A stretch of DNA of 64,000 bases from Bacteroides fragilis (GTDB lineage: Bacteria; Bacteroidota; Bacteroidia; Bacteroidales; Bacteroidaceae): positions 3,782,001 through 3,846,000 of the forward strand of contig NZ_CP018937.1 in NCBI RefSeq assembly GCF_002849695.1, written 5' to 3'. The notes beneath the pieces were generated by a model. That model searched no databases and was not told the origin of the DNA. It saw only the letters and a list, made by a program, of their open reading frames with translations. The number at the start of each line of letters is the position of its first letter. Positions within the stretch are counted from its first letter, which is position 1. Of the stretch, positions 37,677-46,040 are shown one piece after another. The position numbers were made by a program, and so were the translations under genes.

Positions 37677-37775
37677 ATGAAGTCATTTGTCTCCTTCTGC
37701 CTTTTATTGAGTATCTGCATAAGTAAACTATATGCGCAAGACATTAACATAGTATACATAGTTTACATCATTTAA
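37677..37775 (+). pseudogene. Orphan signal-peptide fragment
   Basis: ATG 37677 opens a 32-codon frame reading MKSFVSFCLLLSICISKLYAQ, a textbook signal peptide with an AQ cleavage site, and then stops after eleven more residues. It sits 17 bp after the esterase stop. The best reading is the 5' stub of a deleted secreted enzyme that once followed the esterase. A genuine small peptide is a less likely alternative. Confidence 0.55.
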
Positions 37776-37786
37776 CACACTTCGCT

Positions 37787-37816
37787 TTGTTTAGTTACGA
37801 CCGTTTCGTAGCTTTG
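37787..37816 (+). promoter_or_regulatory. Promoter with operator-like dyad for the second blaI/M56 operon
   Basis: TTG (37787-37789) and TAGCTTTG (37809-37816) are 19 nt apart. The spacer holds the dyad TACGA-N5-TCGTA (37796-37810), extendable to AG/CT at 37793-37813 with one mismatch. A BlaI-type dimer bound there would block the promoter. The dyad sequence differs from that of the first BlaI locus. Confidence 0.7.
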
Positions 37817-37843
37817 TGATATAAACGTAATTAAACATACTCC

Positions 37844-38209
37844 ATGGAAAAGTTGACAATGCAAGAAGAAGAAGTGATGATTTACATCTGGGAACTGGAA
37901 AGTTGCTACGTGAAAGACATCGTTGCCAAATTTGAGCAACCCGTACCTCCTTACACTACGGTGGCCTCCATCGTGAAGAATCTCGAACGGAAAAAATATG
38001 TAAAGGCACAGCGCGTAGGAAATACGTACCTGTACACTCCGGCTATTAAAGAAAGCGAATATAAACGAAGTTTCATGAGTGGAGTCGTAAGGAACTACTT
38101 TGAAAACTCTTACAAAGAAATGGTTTCTTTCTTCGCAAAAGACCAGAAGATATCGACCAACGACCTGAAAGAAATCATCGACATGATCGAGAAAGGAAAA
38201 GAAAACTAA
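37844..38209 (+). CDS. BlaI/MecI/CopY-family transcriptional repressor (second)
   Basis: A 121-aa winged-helix repressor. The DNA-binding domain covers about 3-73 (LTMQEEEVMIYIWELE, YTTVASIVKNLERKKYV) and the dimerisation helix about 85-118 (YFENSYKEMVSFFAKDQKIS). It is clearly related to the repressor at 15468-15842. It is followed 20 bp later by an M56 protease gene in the same direction. Confidence 0.94.
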   Translation: MEKLTMQEEEVMIYIWELESCYVKDIVAKFEQPVPPYTTVASIVKNLERKKYVKAQRVGNTYLYTPAIKESEYKRSFMSGVVRNYFENSYKEMVSFFAKDQKISTNDLKEIIDMIEKGKEN

Positions 38210-38229
38210 TCGCTAATACCCTGAAAAAC

Positions 38230-39951
38230 ATGACCCCCGAACTGGCATACTTCCTGAAGATAAATATAGCAATTGCTTTATTCTACGCCTTCTATCGGTT
38301 GTTTTTCTACAAAGACACCTTTTTTCAGTGGCGACGGACTGTATTGCTTTGCTTCTTTGTCATTTCTCCACTCTACCCGGTGCTGAATATTCAGGAGTGG
38401 ATCAGATCGCACGAACCTATGGTAGCAATGGCCGATTTATACGCAACCATTGTATTGCCCGAAATTGAAATAACTCCTGAAGTTGCGACTACGGATTGGC
38501 AAAACATTATTTTATCTACAGTAAATATCATCTATTGGGCAGGAGTCGTATTACTTTTAATACGCTTCGTTGCCCAGTTTGCCAGTATTTTGCGGTTGCG
38601 TTTTCATTGTCAGAAAGATCAGATAGAAGGAATTCCTGTCTATTTGCTTGACAAAGAAAGTGGTCCGTTCTCTTTTTTCCATTGGATCTTCATTCATCCG
38701 CAAGCACATCCGCACAATGAGTTAAGCGAGATCCTTACTCACGAAGGAACGCATGCCCGGCAAAAGCACTCCATAGATGTTATCATCAGCGAACTGATGT
38801 GTATCGCCTGTTGGTTCAACCCGTTTGCATGGTTGATGAAACGGGAAGTACGGAACAACCTGGAGTACATGGCCGACAACCGTGTACTGGAAGCCGGACA
38901 TGATTCAAAATCTTATCAGTATCACTTATTGGGATTGGCCCATCAGAAAAGTACAATCACTCTCTCCAACAGTTTCAATATGTTGCCACTGAAGAATCGC
39001 ATCACAATGATGAATAAAAAAAGAACCAAAGAGATAGGACGGACCAAATATCTGTTATTTCTCCCGCTGGCTCTTGCCCTAATGATAGTAAGCAACATTG
39101 AAGCCGTGGCACGTACTACTAAAAACATCGCAAAAGAAATGATGCAAACAGTGGAAGAGCAGATTGAACAGAAAGTTCCGGCTGAAGAAAATACCCCATC
39201 CCATACGGCAGATGCTCCGCAACCTCAAACGGACAATACAGCCGGACAAACAACCTCCCAAAAACCAAAAGAACAAACTGTCTTTGAAGTAGTTGAGCAA
39301 ATGCCGGAATTTCCAGGAGGAGTGACAGAAATGAAAAGGTTCATCAGCAATCACCTCCACTACCCCGCTATTGCTCAGGAAAACGGAATACATGGGCAAG
39401 TCGTTACCCAATTCATAATCCGGGCAGACGGAACGATTACCGACTGTACAGTAGCAAAAAGTGTACATCCAATACTGGACGCCGAAGCATTACGTGTAAT
39501 AAAAGAAATGCCTAAGTGGCGTCCCGGAAGACAAAGAGGAATAGCTGTAGCCACCAGAATGACCGTCCCGGTACGGTTTCACCTGATAGATGAGGCGCCC
39601 GATCCGGCAAGTACTTCCGATAAGAATCTTGAAAATAAAATTTTTGATGTAGTTGAACAGGCTACGGAATTCCCCGGTGGAATGAAAGCTTGTTTAGCAT
39701 ATATGTACAAAAATATAAAATATCCTACAGCTGCACAGGAAGCGGGCATACAAGGGCAGGTTGTCATACAGATGATTGTTGATAAAGACGGGCATATAAG
39801 AGACCCCAAAATAGTGCGGGGAGTATCGCCGGAACTGAATGCCGAGGCACTCCGTATAGTAAGCGGTATGCCCAAATGGATACCCGGGAAACAAAAAGGC
39901 AAGAACGTAGCGACCCGATTCACACTCCCCATCCGGTTCCGTCTGACCTAA
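38230..39951 (+). CDS. M56-family membrane metalloprotease with two C-terminal TonB domains
   Basis: A 573-aa membrane protein. Helices lie at about 9-27, 36-53, 95-118 and 274-292. The zinc motif HEGTH is at 171-175, with Glu212 (LEYMADNR) as the likely third ligand. After the last helix come a linker rich in Gln, Thr and Pro (300-348) and two TonB C-terminal-like domains (350-452 and 470-572), each with FPGG, YP..A...GI.GQV and LR(V/I)...MPKW. It should act as the anti-repressor for the adjacent BlaI-type protein. The TonB domains may contact outer-membrane receptors or the cell wall; that part is inference. Confidence 0.92.
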   Translation: MTPELAYFLKINIAIALFYAFYRLFFYKDTFFQWRRTVLLCFFVISPLYPVLNIQEWIRSHEPMVAMADLYATIVLPEIEITPEVATTDWQNIILSTVNIIYWAGVVLLLIRFVAQFASILRLRFHCQKDQIEGIPVYLLDKESGPFSFFHWIFIHPQAHPHNELSEILTHEGTHARQKHSIDVIISELMCIACWFNPFAWLMKREVRNNLEYMADNRVLEAGHDSKSYQYHLLGLAHQKSTITLSNSFNMLPLKNRITMMNKKRTKEIGRTKYLLFLPLALALMIVSNIEAVARTTKNIAKEMMQTVEEQIEQKVPAEENTPSHTADAPQPQTDNTAGQTTSQKPKEQTVFEVVEQMPEFPGGVTEMKRFISNHLHYPAIAQENGIHGQVVTQFIIRADGTITDCTVAKSVHPILDAEALRVIKEMPKWRPGRQRGIAVATRMTVPVRFHLIDEAPDPASTSDKNLENKIFDVVEQATEFPGGMKACLAYMYKNIKYPTAAQEAGIQGQVVIQMIVDKDGHIRDPKIVRGVSPELNAEALRIVSGMPKWIPGKQKGKNVATRFTLPIRFRLT

Positions 39952-39990
39952 CCGTACTCCCAACCTGAAAATCACTTTAATAAAAATAGT

Positions 39991-41898
39991 ATGAGAAAAA
40001 TCACATTTATTGCCATTCTCTTGTTGTGCATCTGCAACCTTGCAAAGGCCAAAGAAAAAGTCATAGAACAGCCGCCATTCATAGCTTGGAGCAGTACCTC
40101 GATTCAAGTAGAAAAAGTCGTCCTCAGCGACACGGCTACAGTACTTTATATCAAAGCATTCTATCAACCCAAACAATGGATCCGGATTTCCGGACAAAGT
40201 TTCCTGAAAGACAATAACGGGGAAACCTACGTTTTACGTTCGGGGATCGGTATTAAACCCGACACGGAATTCTGGATGCCCGAATCCGGTGAAGCAGAAT
40301 TCCGTTTAGTTTTTCCGCCAATACCGGCCTCAGCCACTTCTATCGATTTCTCCGAAGGGGACAATGTTCAAGGGGCATTCAAGATATGGGGCATTCAACT
40401 TAAAGGAAAAGCTCTCCCCGAACTTTTGTTACCCCAAGAAGCCATTGTGCAGAAAGTAGATATAAATAATACATTGCCCGAACCGAGATTCGAATACAAG
40501 GAAGCCACTTTCAAAGGAAAGATTCTGGATTATCGCCCGGGGCTCATCTCCAAAATAGCACCGATTGTATTTGACCCGGTAAAGGGTGCCTACGAAGGAG
40601 CGGAAGTAAAAATAAACAATGACGGCACATTTACCACTCAAATAAAAGTACCTGCCACTACTTCGGTCGCCATCCGTATTTTCGGTAAAATGATTTCTTC
40701 CTACGTGGTACCGGGCGAAGAGAGCAGTATCATTATCAATACCCGCGAACTATGCCGGCAACAATCCAAGTTCCATAAGGACGACAAACCTTATGGCGAA
40801 GCTGTTTACTTTGGCGGCGCATTAGCCGGGCTGTCACAGGAATCTTTTAAATGTAACCTAAATCCTTCCGTTATGGATAATTACCGTCAACTATTCCGTG
40901 ACATAGCAGGAATGGATGCCCAAGCCTATAAAGACTTTATTTATGGCAAACGGGCTACTATTCTTGAATCCATACAGAAAGCCCCAATCAGTCAAGCACT
41001 CAAAACGGTATTAATCAATCAGGTAGACGCCGGTACTGCCCAGGCTATCTCTTTAACGGAAATGGCCATCAAGCAGGCTTATGCCATGGAGCATAAAATG
41101 AAAAACGAAGAAGCCAGGGAATACTTTAAAACGACTCAAATAAAACTGCCTGAAAACTATTACGCGGATGCTTTCAGACCACTTGGCTCCCTCAACACCA
41201 TGGCATTACTTTACAATCCCCGGTTGACCGAACTGGTTCCGTATTACCTGCGTCATTGGAGAGATGAACTGGTTAAAGCATGGGGAACCGACAAAGGAGT
41301 TTATTTCGATATTAATAAAGCAAACGAACTCTATTCATCTATCAAAGACTTTACACCCCTGACCGCCGAACAGGAAGTCCTGCTTGCCACTCTTCCACCC
41401 GCTTGCCAAAATGAACTGCGGGAGGGCAATGAACAACTTCTGAAAACCATTGAAGCCAATAAAAAGAAAACCGGATATACTATTCATGAAGTAGGGGAAG
41501 TCAGTGATGAAAACCTGTTTACATCCATTATCTCTAAATTCCGGGGTAAAGTAATCCTGGTCGATTTCTGGGCAACCTGGTGTGGCCCGTGTCGCATGGC
41601 CAATAAAGCAATGCTGCCGATGAAAGAAGAATTAAAAGGTAAAGACATCGTCTATCTTTATCTCACCGGCGAAACATCTCCGTTGAAAACGTGGGAAAAC
41701 ATGATTCCGGACATCCACGGTGAGCATTTCCGTATGACTGATGCCCAATGGAATTATCTAAGTGATAAATTTAAAGTAGGAGGTATACCGACTTACCTTA
41801 TCATCGATCGGGAAGGAAATGTGAAATACCAGAAAACAGGATTCCCGGGAACAGCTAAAATGAAAGAGGAGCTGATGAAAGTATATGATGAACAATAA
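39991..41898 (+). CDS. TlpA-like thioredoxin-fold protein with an N-terminal domain shared with the first M56 sensor
   Basis: A 635-aa exported protein. A signal peptide (1-20) is followed by an unnamed domain (about 35-138), a DUF4369-like beta domain (about 165-260) and a helical middle (about 270-480). The C-terminal thioredoxin domain has WCGPC at 530-534 and the cis-Pro loop GGIPTY near 600. The active site suggests periplasmic disulfide exchange. The first domain has the same pattern (WIRI..QSFL.D..GE.Y.LRSG.GI, then FRLVFPP) as the two repeats in the M56 ectodomain at 13275-15464. It follows the M56 gene by 39 bp and is probably in the same operon. Complete and in frame. Confidence 0.9.
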   Translation: MRKITFIAILLLCICNLAKAKEKVIEQPPFIAWSSTSIQVEKVVLSDTATVLYIKAFYQPKQWIRISGQSFLKDNNGETYVLRSGIGIKPDTEFWMPESGEAEFRLVFPPIPASATSIDFSEGDNVQGAFKIWGIQLKGKALPELLLPQEAIVQKVDINNTLPEPRFEYKEATFKGKILDYRPGLISKIAPIVFDPVKGAYEGAEVKINNDGTFTTQIKVPATTSVAIRIFGKMISSYVVPGEESSIIINTRELCRQQSKFHKDDKPYGEAVYFGGALAGLSQESFKCNLNPSVMDNYRQLFRDIAGMDAQAYKDFIYGKRATILESIQKAPISQALKTVLINQVDAGTAQAISLTEMAIKQAYAMEHKMKNEEAREYFKTTQIKLPENYYADAFRPLGSLNTMALLYNPRLTELVPYYLRHWRDELVKAWGTDKGVYFDINKANELYSSIKDFTPLTAEQEVLLATLPPACQNELREGNEQLLKTIEANKKKTGYTIHEVGEVSDENLFTSIISKFRGKVILVDFWATWCGPCRMANKAMLPMKEELKGKDIVYLYLTGETSPLKTWENMIPDIHGEHFRMTDAQWNYLSDKFKVGGIPTYLIIDREGNVKYQKTGFPGTAKMKEELMKVYDEQ

Positions 41899-41917
41899 CC
41901 GATAAACGACAAACAAC

Positions 41918-42044
41918 GGGGCGTGCCAAAAACTTTTCCACGGCAAAGGGCACAGAGTAACACTGATTATTCAAACTGAGAATCAACAATTTAAAATCGT
42001 TCTGTGCTACTCTGTACCCTCTGCGGTAAGTGTTTTGACGCCCC
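41918..42044. repeat. Dispersed imperfect palindrome, CTCTGTG family, copy 2
   Basis: The outer arms GGGGCGTGCCAAAAACTT (41918-41935) and AAGTGTTTTGACGCCCC (42028-42044) are inverted, as are CACAGAGTAACAC and GTGCTACTCTGT. The centre (ATCAACAATTTAAAATC) closely matches copy 3. It lies between convergent genes and may also terminate transcription. Confidence 0.85.
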
Positions 42045-42052
42045 CTTTATCG

Positions 42053-43159
42053 TTACTTATGTAACTCTACAATTTTTGTGGGAGCCATTTCCACATTCCG
42101 TTTGTCCACCTGTCGTACTACACTGGCAGCCAACGAAAGAAATGCACGGCCGGTAACCGTATTCTCATCCAAAGCAACAGGGGTACCGTTATCGCCGCCC
42201 TCGCAGATACTCTGTACAATCGGAATCTGTCCCAACAACGGAACATTCATCTCTTCAGCCAGCTTCTTGGCACCTTCTTTCCCGAAAAGATAATACTTGT
42301 TCTCCGGAAGTTCTGCCGGAGTGAACCAAGCCATATTTTCCACCAGACCAAGAATAGGAACATTCACCTTATCATTAGTGAACATGTTGATCCCTTTACG
42401 TGCATCGGCCAAAGCCACAGCCTGCGGAGTACTAACCACAACGGCACCGGTCAAGGCCAATGTCTGAACTACGGTCAGGTGAATGTCACTTGTTCCCGGT
42501 GGCAGATCGATCAGGAAATAGTCCAGATCTCCCCAGGCAGCATCTCCGATCAACTGCTTCAGCGCATTGCTCGCCATCCCCCCACGCCATAAAGTAGCTT
42601 GGTCAGGATCGACAAAGAAACCGATAGAAAGTAATTTTACACCATACTTTTCAACAGGAATAATCATATCGCGTCCGTCTATTTTTTCAGCGTACGGACG
42701 GGCATCTTCTACCTGAAACATTTTCGGCATGGAAGGACCGAAAACGTCGGCATCCAGTAAACCGACTTTATAGCCCAACTTAGCCAACGCTACAGCCAGA
42801 TTGGCCGACACGGTAGATTTGCCCACCCCTCCTTTACCGGAAGAGATACCTATGATATTCTTTACCCGGGGTAACAATTTACCGACTTCGGGACGTGCAG
42901 CCTGTACGGTTTTCACACTGATATTTCCTGCTATCTCCACGTCTTTGCTCACATGGGTAAGAATAGCTGTTTCAGCAGCCTTTATCACCGACTTCATAAA
43001 CGGATCGGTCGGTTTTTCAAAAATCAGGGAGAATGAAACCTTCATTCCCTCTATACGAATGTTATCCTCCACCATACCGGCCTCCACAAGATTCTTTCCG
43101 GTTCCGGGATAACGCACTGTAGCCAGTGCATCGAGTATCAATTTAGGATAGATTGTCAT
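42053..43159 (-). CDS. Mrp/NBP35/ApbC-family P-loop ATPase
   Basis: A 368-aa protein with an N-terminal MIP18-like domain (about 4-80) and a ParA/MinD-like ATPase domain. The deviant Walker A is SSGKGGVGKST (about 106-116), and later motifs include LLDADVFGPSMP and LIDLPPGTSD. Family members are iron-sulfur cluster carriers. The usual CXXC that bridges the cluster is absent: the segment after VENMAWF reads TPAELPENKYYLFG, and the only Cys is in QSICEGG. It is the last gene of the eight-gene operon, 8 bp after trmB. Confidence 0.93.
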   Translation of the reverse strand: MTIYPKLILDALATVRYPGTGKNLVEAGMVEDNIRIEGMKVSFSLIFEKPTDPFMKSVIKAAETAILTHVSKDVEIAGNISVKTVQAARPEVGKLLPRVKNIIGISSGKGGVGKSTVSANLAVALAKLGYKVGLLDADVFGPSMPKMFQVEDARPYAEKIDGRDMIIPVEKYGVKLLSIGFFVDPDQATLWRGGMASNALKQLIGDAAWGDLDYFLIDLPPGTSDIHLTVVQTLALTGAVVVSTPQAVALADARKGINMFTNDKVNVPILGLVENMAWFTPAELPENKYYLFGKEGAKKLAEEMNVPLLGQIPIVQSICEGGDNGTPVALDENTVTGRAFLSLAASVVRQVDKRNVEMAPTKIVELHK

Positions 43160-43167
43160 AGTTTGTA

Positions 43168-43926
43168 TTATTTAGATGTCTGCAATCCGCTCCGCTTGCT
43201 ACGGTTATAGCTCCGGTACGAATCGAGTTCAATTTCAATATCCGGTTCTCTCAATTCTCCTTCCTGCGGTAACAGGAATTTGATGTATTTAATGCTTAAA
43301 CCACGATCGAGCCATTGTTGTTCATAATAGGTCTTGATGCCCAGAATGTCATCAACGAGATCGGAGTGATAAAGATCTTCGGTGATAAACTCCACCGGCA
43401 GTTTGTTCTCCTCAATCATATATTTGGTATAAGTGAACATAAAGTTACTGTCTGTCTTCAGATGGATAATTCCGTTGGACACCAAAAACTTACGATAACG
43501 TTCCATAAAATAGGTAGAAGTCAGGCGTTTGGTCGCTTTCTTCATTTGCGGATCAGAGAAAGTCAGCCAGATCTCACTCACTTCGCCTTCCGCAAAAAAA
43601 CGGTCGATGATCTCGATGTTGGTACGCAGAAAAGCAACGTTCTTCATACCTGCCTGAAGAGATTCGGTGGCTCCCGTCCACATGCGGGCTCCCTTAATGT
43701 CTACCGCAATAAAATTCTTATCAGGGAACATCCGTCCCAGTCCGACGGTATATTCGCCGCGCCCGCAACCCAACTCAAGTACAATCGGGTTATCGTTCTT
43801 AAAAAACTCTTTGTGCCATTTTCCCTTCATGTCAAAAGGCACATTGTCCACTGCCGAGTAAGGATACTCAAAAACATGCGGATAACTTGCCATATCGGCA
43901 AACTTCTCTAATTTATTTTTTCCCAT
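43168..43926 (-). CDS. trmB: tRNA (guanine-N7-)-methyltransferase
   Basis: A 252-aa SAM-dependent enzyme forming m7G46 in tRNA. The SAM motif [16 protein letters not shown] is at about 49-64, with [12 protein letters not shown] following. The substrate motif is [15 protein letters not shown], a variant of the usual FPDPWPK. The C-terminal TYYEQQW fits the family's catalytic end. It is separated from mrp and the MBL gene by about 10 bp on each side. Confidence 0.94.
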   Translation of the reverse strand: MGKNKLEKFADMASYPHVFEYPYSAVDNVPFDMKGKWHKEFFKNDNPIVLELGCGRGEYTVGLGRMFPDKNFIAVDIKGARMWTGATESLQAGMKNVAFLRTNIEIIDRFFAEGEVSEIWLTFSDPQMKKATKRLTSTYFMERYRKFLVSNGIIHLKTDSNFMFTYTKYMIEENKLPVEFITEDLYHSDLVDDILGIKTYYEQQWLDRGLSIKYIKFLLPQEGELREPDIEIELDSYRSYNRSKRSGLQTSK

Positions 43927-43935
43927 TCAAAAAAG

Positions 43936-44742
43936 TTAAATCGTTTCTACCCAACCGGTATAGTTATAAAACACCCGGTCGTTAAATTGCTGGCGGAACA
44001 ACGCATATTTGTCAATGCCCGTACAATGGCAGACTCCCAGACGTTTGGGAAGCTTCATGCCCAGAAAAGCGGAAATCACATTGAACTTTTCTATGCCTGC
44101 ATTATGGATATGAAAGCCTCCCATCACCAGTTTCAGTCCCAATCCCGGAAATGCAGTCTGCACGGCACGAATAATATTGGTAATCCCCCGGTGCGAACAG
44201 GCGCTCAGCACTGAAAGGGATTTTTCACTCTTCAATATCAATGCCAGTTCATCTTCAAAGGTATCGGGACGCATCTCGCCTCCTATCTCCACGAAGAAAT
44301 GCTCAAAGTGCGTGTCGTTCCTGTCTACTATCCTGACATCCGGAAACGCAAATACACCCGGTACAATCTCCGTAGTTTCGTCGATCAGCCAAAAGCGGGA
44401 CTTATCCAATGCTTCGGGATGCAACATTCCGTTTTCACGTTCATTCTTGAACTTCCTGCGGAACACTTCTTGTTTACATACCACCTTTGCCCTGCTGTTC
44501 ATTTTCAGGAAAGTATGCAATCCACCTGTATGGTCACGATGTCCGTGAGACAGTATTACAAATTCCACATCGGTCAGATCGACTCCCATCAAACGGGCAT
44601 TCCGGATAAACAAATCCGAAGCACCGGTATCAAACAGCACCTTGTGTTCCCCCGCTTCAACAAGCAGGGAAAGCCCATGCTCTCCCTGTAATCCCTTACC
44701 GTAAACACTGTTTTCTGCGAGGGTTGTTATTTTGTAGTTCAT
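43936..44742 (-). CDS. MBL-fold metallo-hydrolase (DHPS-like branch)
   Basis: A 268-aa metallo-beta-lactamase-fold protein. The metal motif HGHRDHTGG is at about 65-73, further His residues lie in SACSHRGITN and GGFHIHN, and the end HCTGID fits the branch named after archaeal methanopterin ribofuranosyl-aminobenzene phosphate synthase. The substrate in Bacteroides is unknown. Tightly packed between ilvE and trmB. Confidence 0.88.
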   Translation of the reverse strand: MNYKITTLAENSVYGKGLQGEHGLSLLVEAGEHKVLFDTGASDLFIRNARLMGVDLTDVEFVILSHGHRDHTGGLHTFLKMNSRAKVVCKQEVFRRKFKNERENGMLHPEALDKSRFWLIDETTEIVPGVFAFPDVRIVDRNDTHFEHFFVEIGGEMRPDTFEDELALILKSEKSLSVLSACSHRGITNIIRAVQTAFPGLGLKLVMGGFHIHNAGIEKFNVISAFLGMKLPKRLGVCHCTGIDKYALFRQQFNDRVFYNYTGWVETI

Positions 44743-44753
44743 TTATCGAACGT

Positions 44754-45773
44754 TTATTCTACAATGGTCACCCATCCGTGAGTGTCGGGCTCGTCACCGT
44801 ACTGGATACCACGCAGCTTGTTGTAGAGTTTCTCACAAACAGGACCCGGCTTTCCGTCTTTCGAAATTACGTATGATTTACCATTCTCAAGGTCATCGAT
44901 ACGTTCGATCGGACTGATGACAGCAGCAGTACCGCAAGCTCCTGCTTCTTCGAAAGTGCTCAGTTCTTCTTCCGGTACAGGACGCCGTTCTACTTTCATG
45001 CCCATATCTTCTGCCAACTGCATCAGGCTCTTATTGGTGATGGAAGGAAGGATAGAAGTAGACTTCGGTGTGATGTATGTATTGTCTTTGATACCAAAGA
45101 AGTTGGCTGCTCCGCATTCATCAATGTATTTCTTTTCTTTGGCATCCAGGTAGAACTCACAGGAGTAGCCCAGATCGTGCGCTTTCTTGTTGGCACGCAG
45201 GCTGGCTGCATAGTTACCACCAACTTTGTAGATACCGGTTCCGTGAGGAGCGGCACGGTCGTACTCGCGGATAATGACATAAGGATTGGTAGAAAAACCA
45301 CCTTTGAAATAAGGGCCTACCGGTGTGACAAACACGACAAACATGTATTCATCTGCCGGATGAACCCCTACCTGGGCACTGGTTCCGATAAGCAACGGGC
45401 GAATGTACAAGGACGCCCCACTCTCATAAGGCGGGATGAAGCGTTCGTTCAATTTCACTACTTTCAGAATAGCTTCCTTAAAACGTTCGGTCGGCAATTC
45501 TGCCATCATGATGCCCTGACAGGTGGATTGCAGACGTGCGGCATTCTCTTCCAGACGGAAAATACGTACCTTACCGTCTTTACCACGGAAAGCTTTCAAG
45601 CCCTCGAAAGCCTCCTGGCCATAGTGAAGACAAGTGGCAGCCATATGCAGATTCAGCACTTCGCTGCTGCTTATCTCAAGTTCGCCCCATTTGCCGTTAC
45701 GGAAATTGATTCTCACATTGTAATCTGTCTTCATATAGCCGAATGACAGATTGGCCCAGTCTATTTCTTTCAT
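44754..45773 (-). CDS. ilvE: Branched-chain-amino-acid aminotransferase
   Basis: A 339-aa class-IV PLP aminotransferase interconverting leucine, isoleucine and valine with their 2-oxo acids. The PLP lysine is in IYKVGGNYAASL, and cofactor-binding residues lie in EFYLDAKEKKYIDECGAANFFG-like sequence (split here by motif). The length and C-terminal GIQYGD match the longer, eukaryote-like BCAT group. It lies in the eight-gene operon. Confidence 0.95.
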   Translation of the reverse strand: MKEIDWANLSFGYMKTDYNVRINFRNGKWGELEISSSEVLNLHMAATCLHYGQEAFEGLKAFRGKDGKVRIFRLEENAARLQSTCQGIMMAELPTERFKEAILKVVKLNERFIPPYESGASLYIRPLLIGTSAQVGVHPADEYMFVVFVTPVGPYFKGGFSTNPYVIIREYDRAAPHGTGIYKVGGNYAASLRANKKAHDLGYSCEFYLDAKEKKYIDECGAANFFGIKDNTYITPKSTSILPSITNKSLMQLAEDMGMKVERRPVPEEELSTFEEAGACGTAAVISPIERIDDLENGKSYVISKDGKPGPVCEKLYNKLRGIQYGDEPDTHGWVTIVE

Positions 45774-45818
45774 ATCGTTAGTTATTAGTTATTTTCGATT
45801 GAGCAACAAAAATAACCT

Positions 45819-46040
45819 TTATTCTTCAGATAGCCTCCTTTCTTGCAGTAATTTTTCAATTTCCCGATCCGCCTTTGTCAGCTTTCCGGCGCAGAAAGCT
45901 ATTATTTCATTGGCTTCTTTTATTTTTTCACTCAGTTCGTCAATCTCCAGTTCGTTACTGTCAATCTGGCGAACGATCTTTTCCAGACGTTCCATGGCCT
46001 GTGAATAGGTTTCTTTTTTCTTTGCTGGCATATTTATCAT
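45819..46040 (-). CDS. xseB: Exodeoxyribonuclease VII small subunit
   Basis: A 73-aa helical protein with the family pattern SQAMERLEKIVRQID, LEIDELSEKIKEA and KLTKADREIEKLL. It assembles with the large subunit encoded just upstream. The ATG at 46040 shares its A with the xseA stop (TAATG), suggesting coupled translation. An alternative start at 46031 (MPAKKK) would give 70 residues. Confidence 0.93.
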   Translation of the reverse strand: MINMPAKKKETYSQAMERLEKIVRQIDSNELEIDELSEKIKEANEIIAFCAGKLTKADREIEKLLQERRLSEE

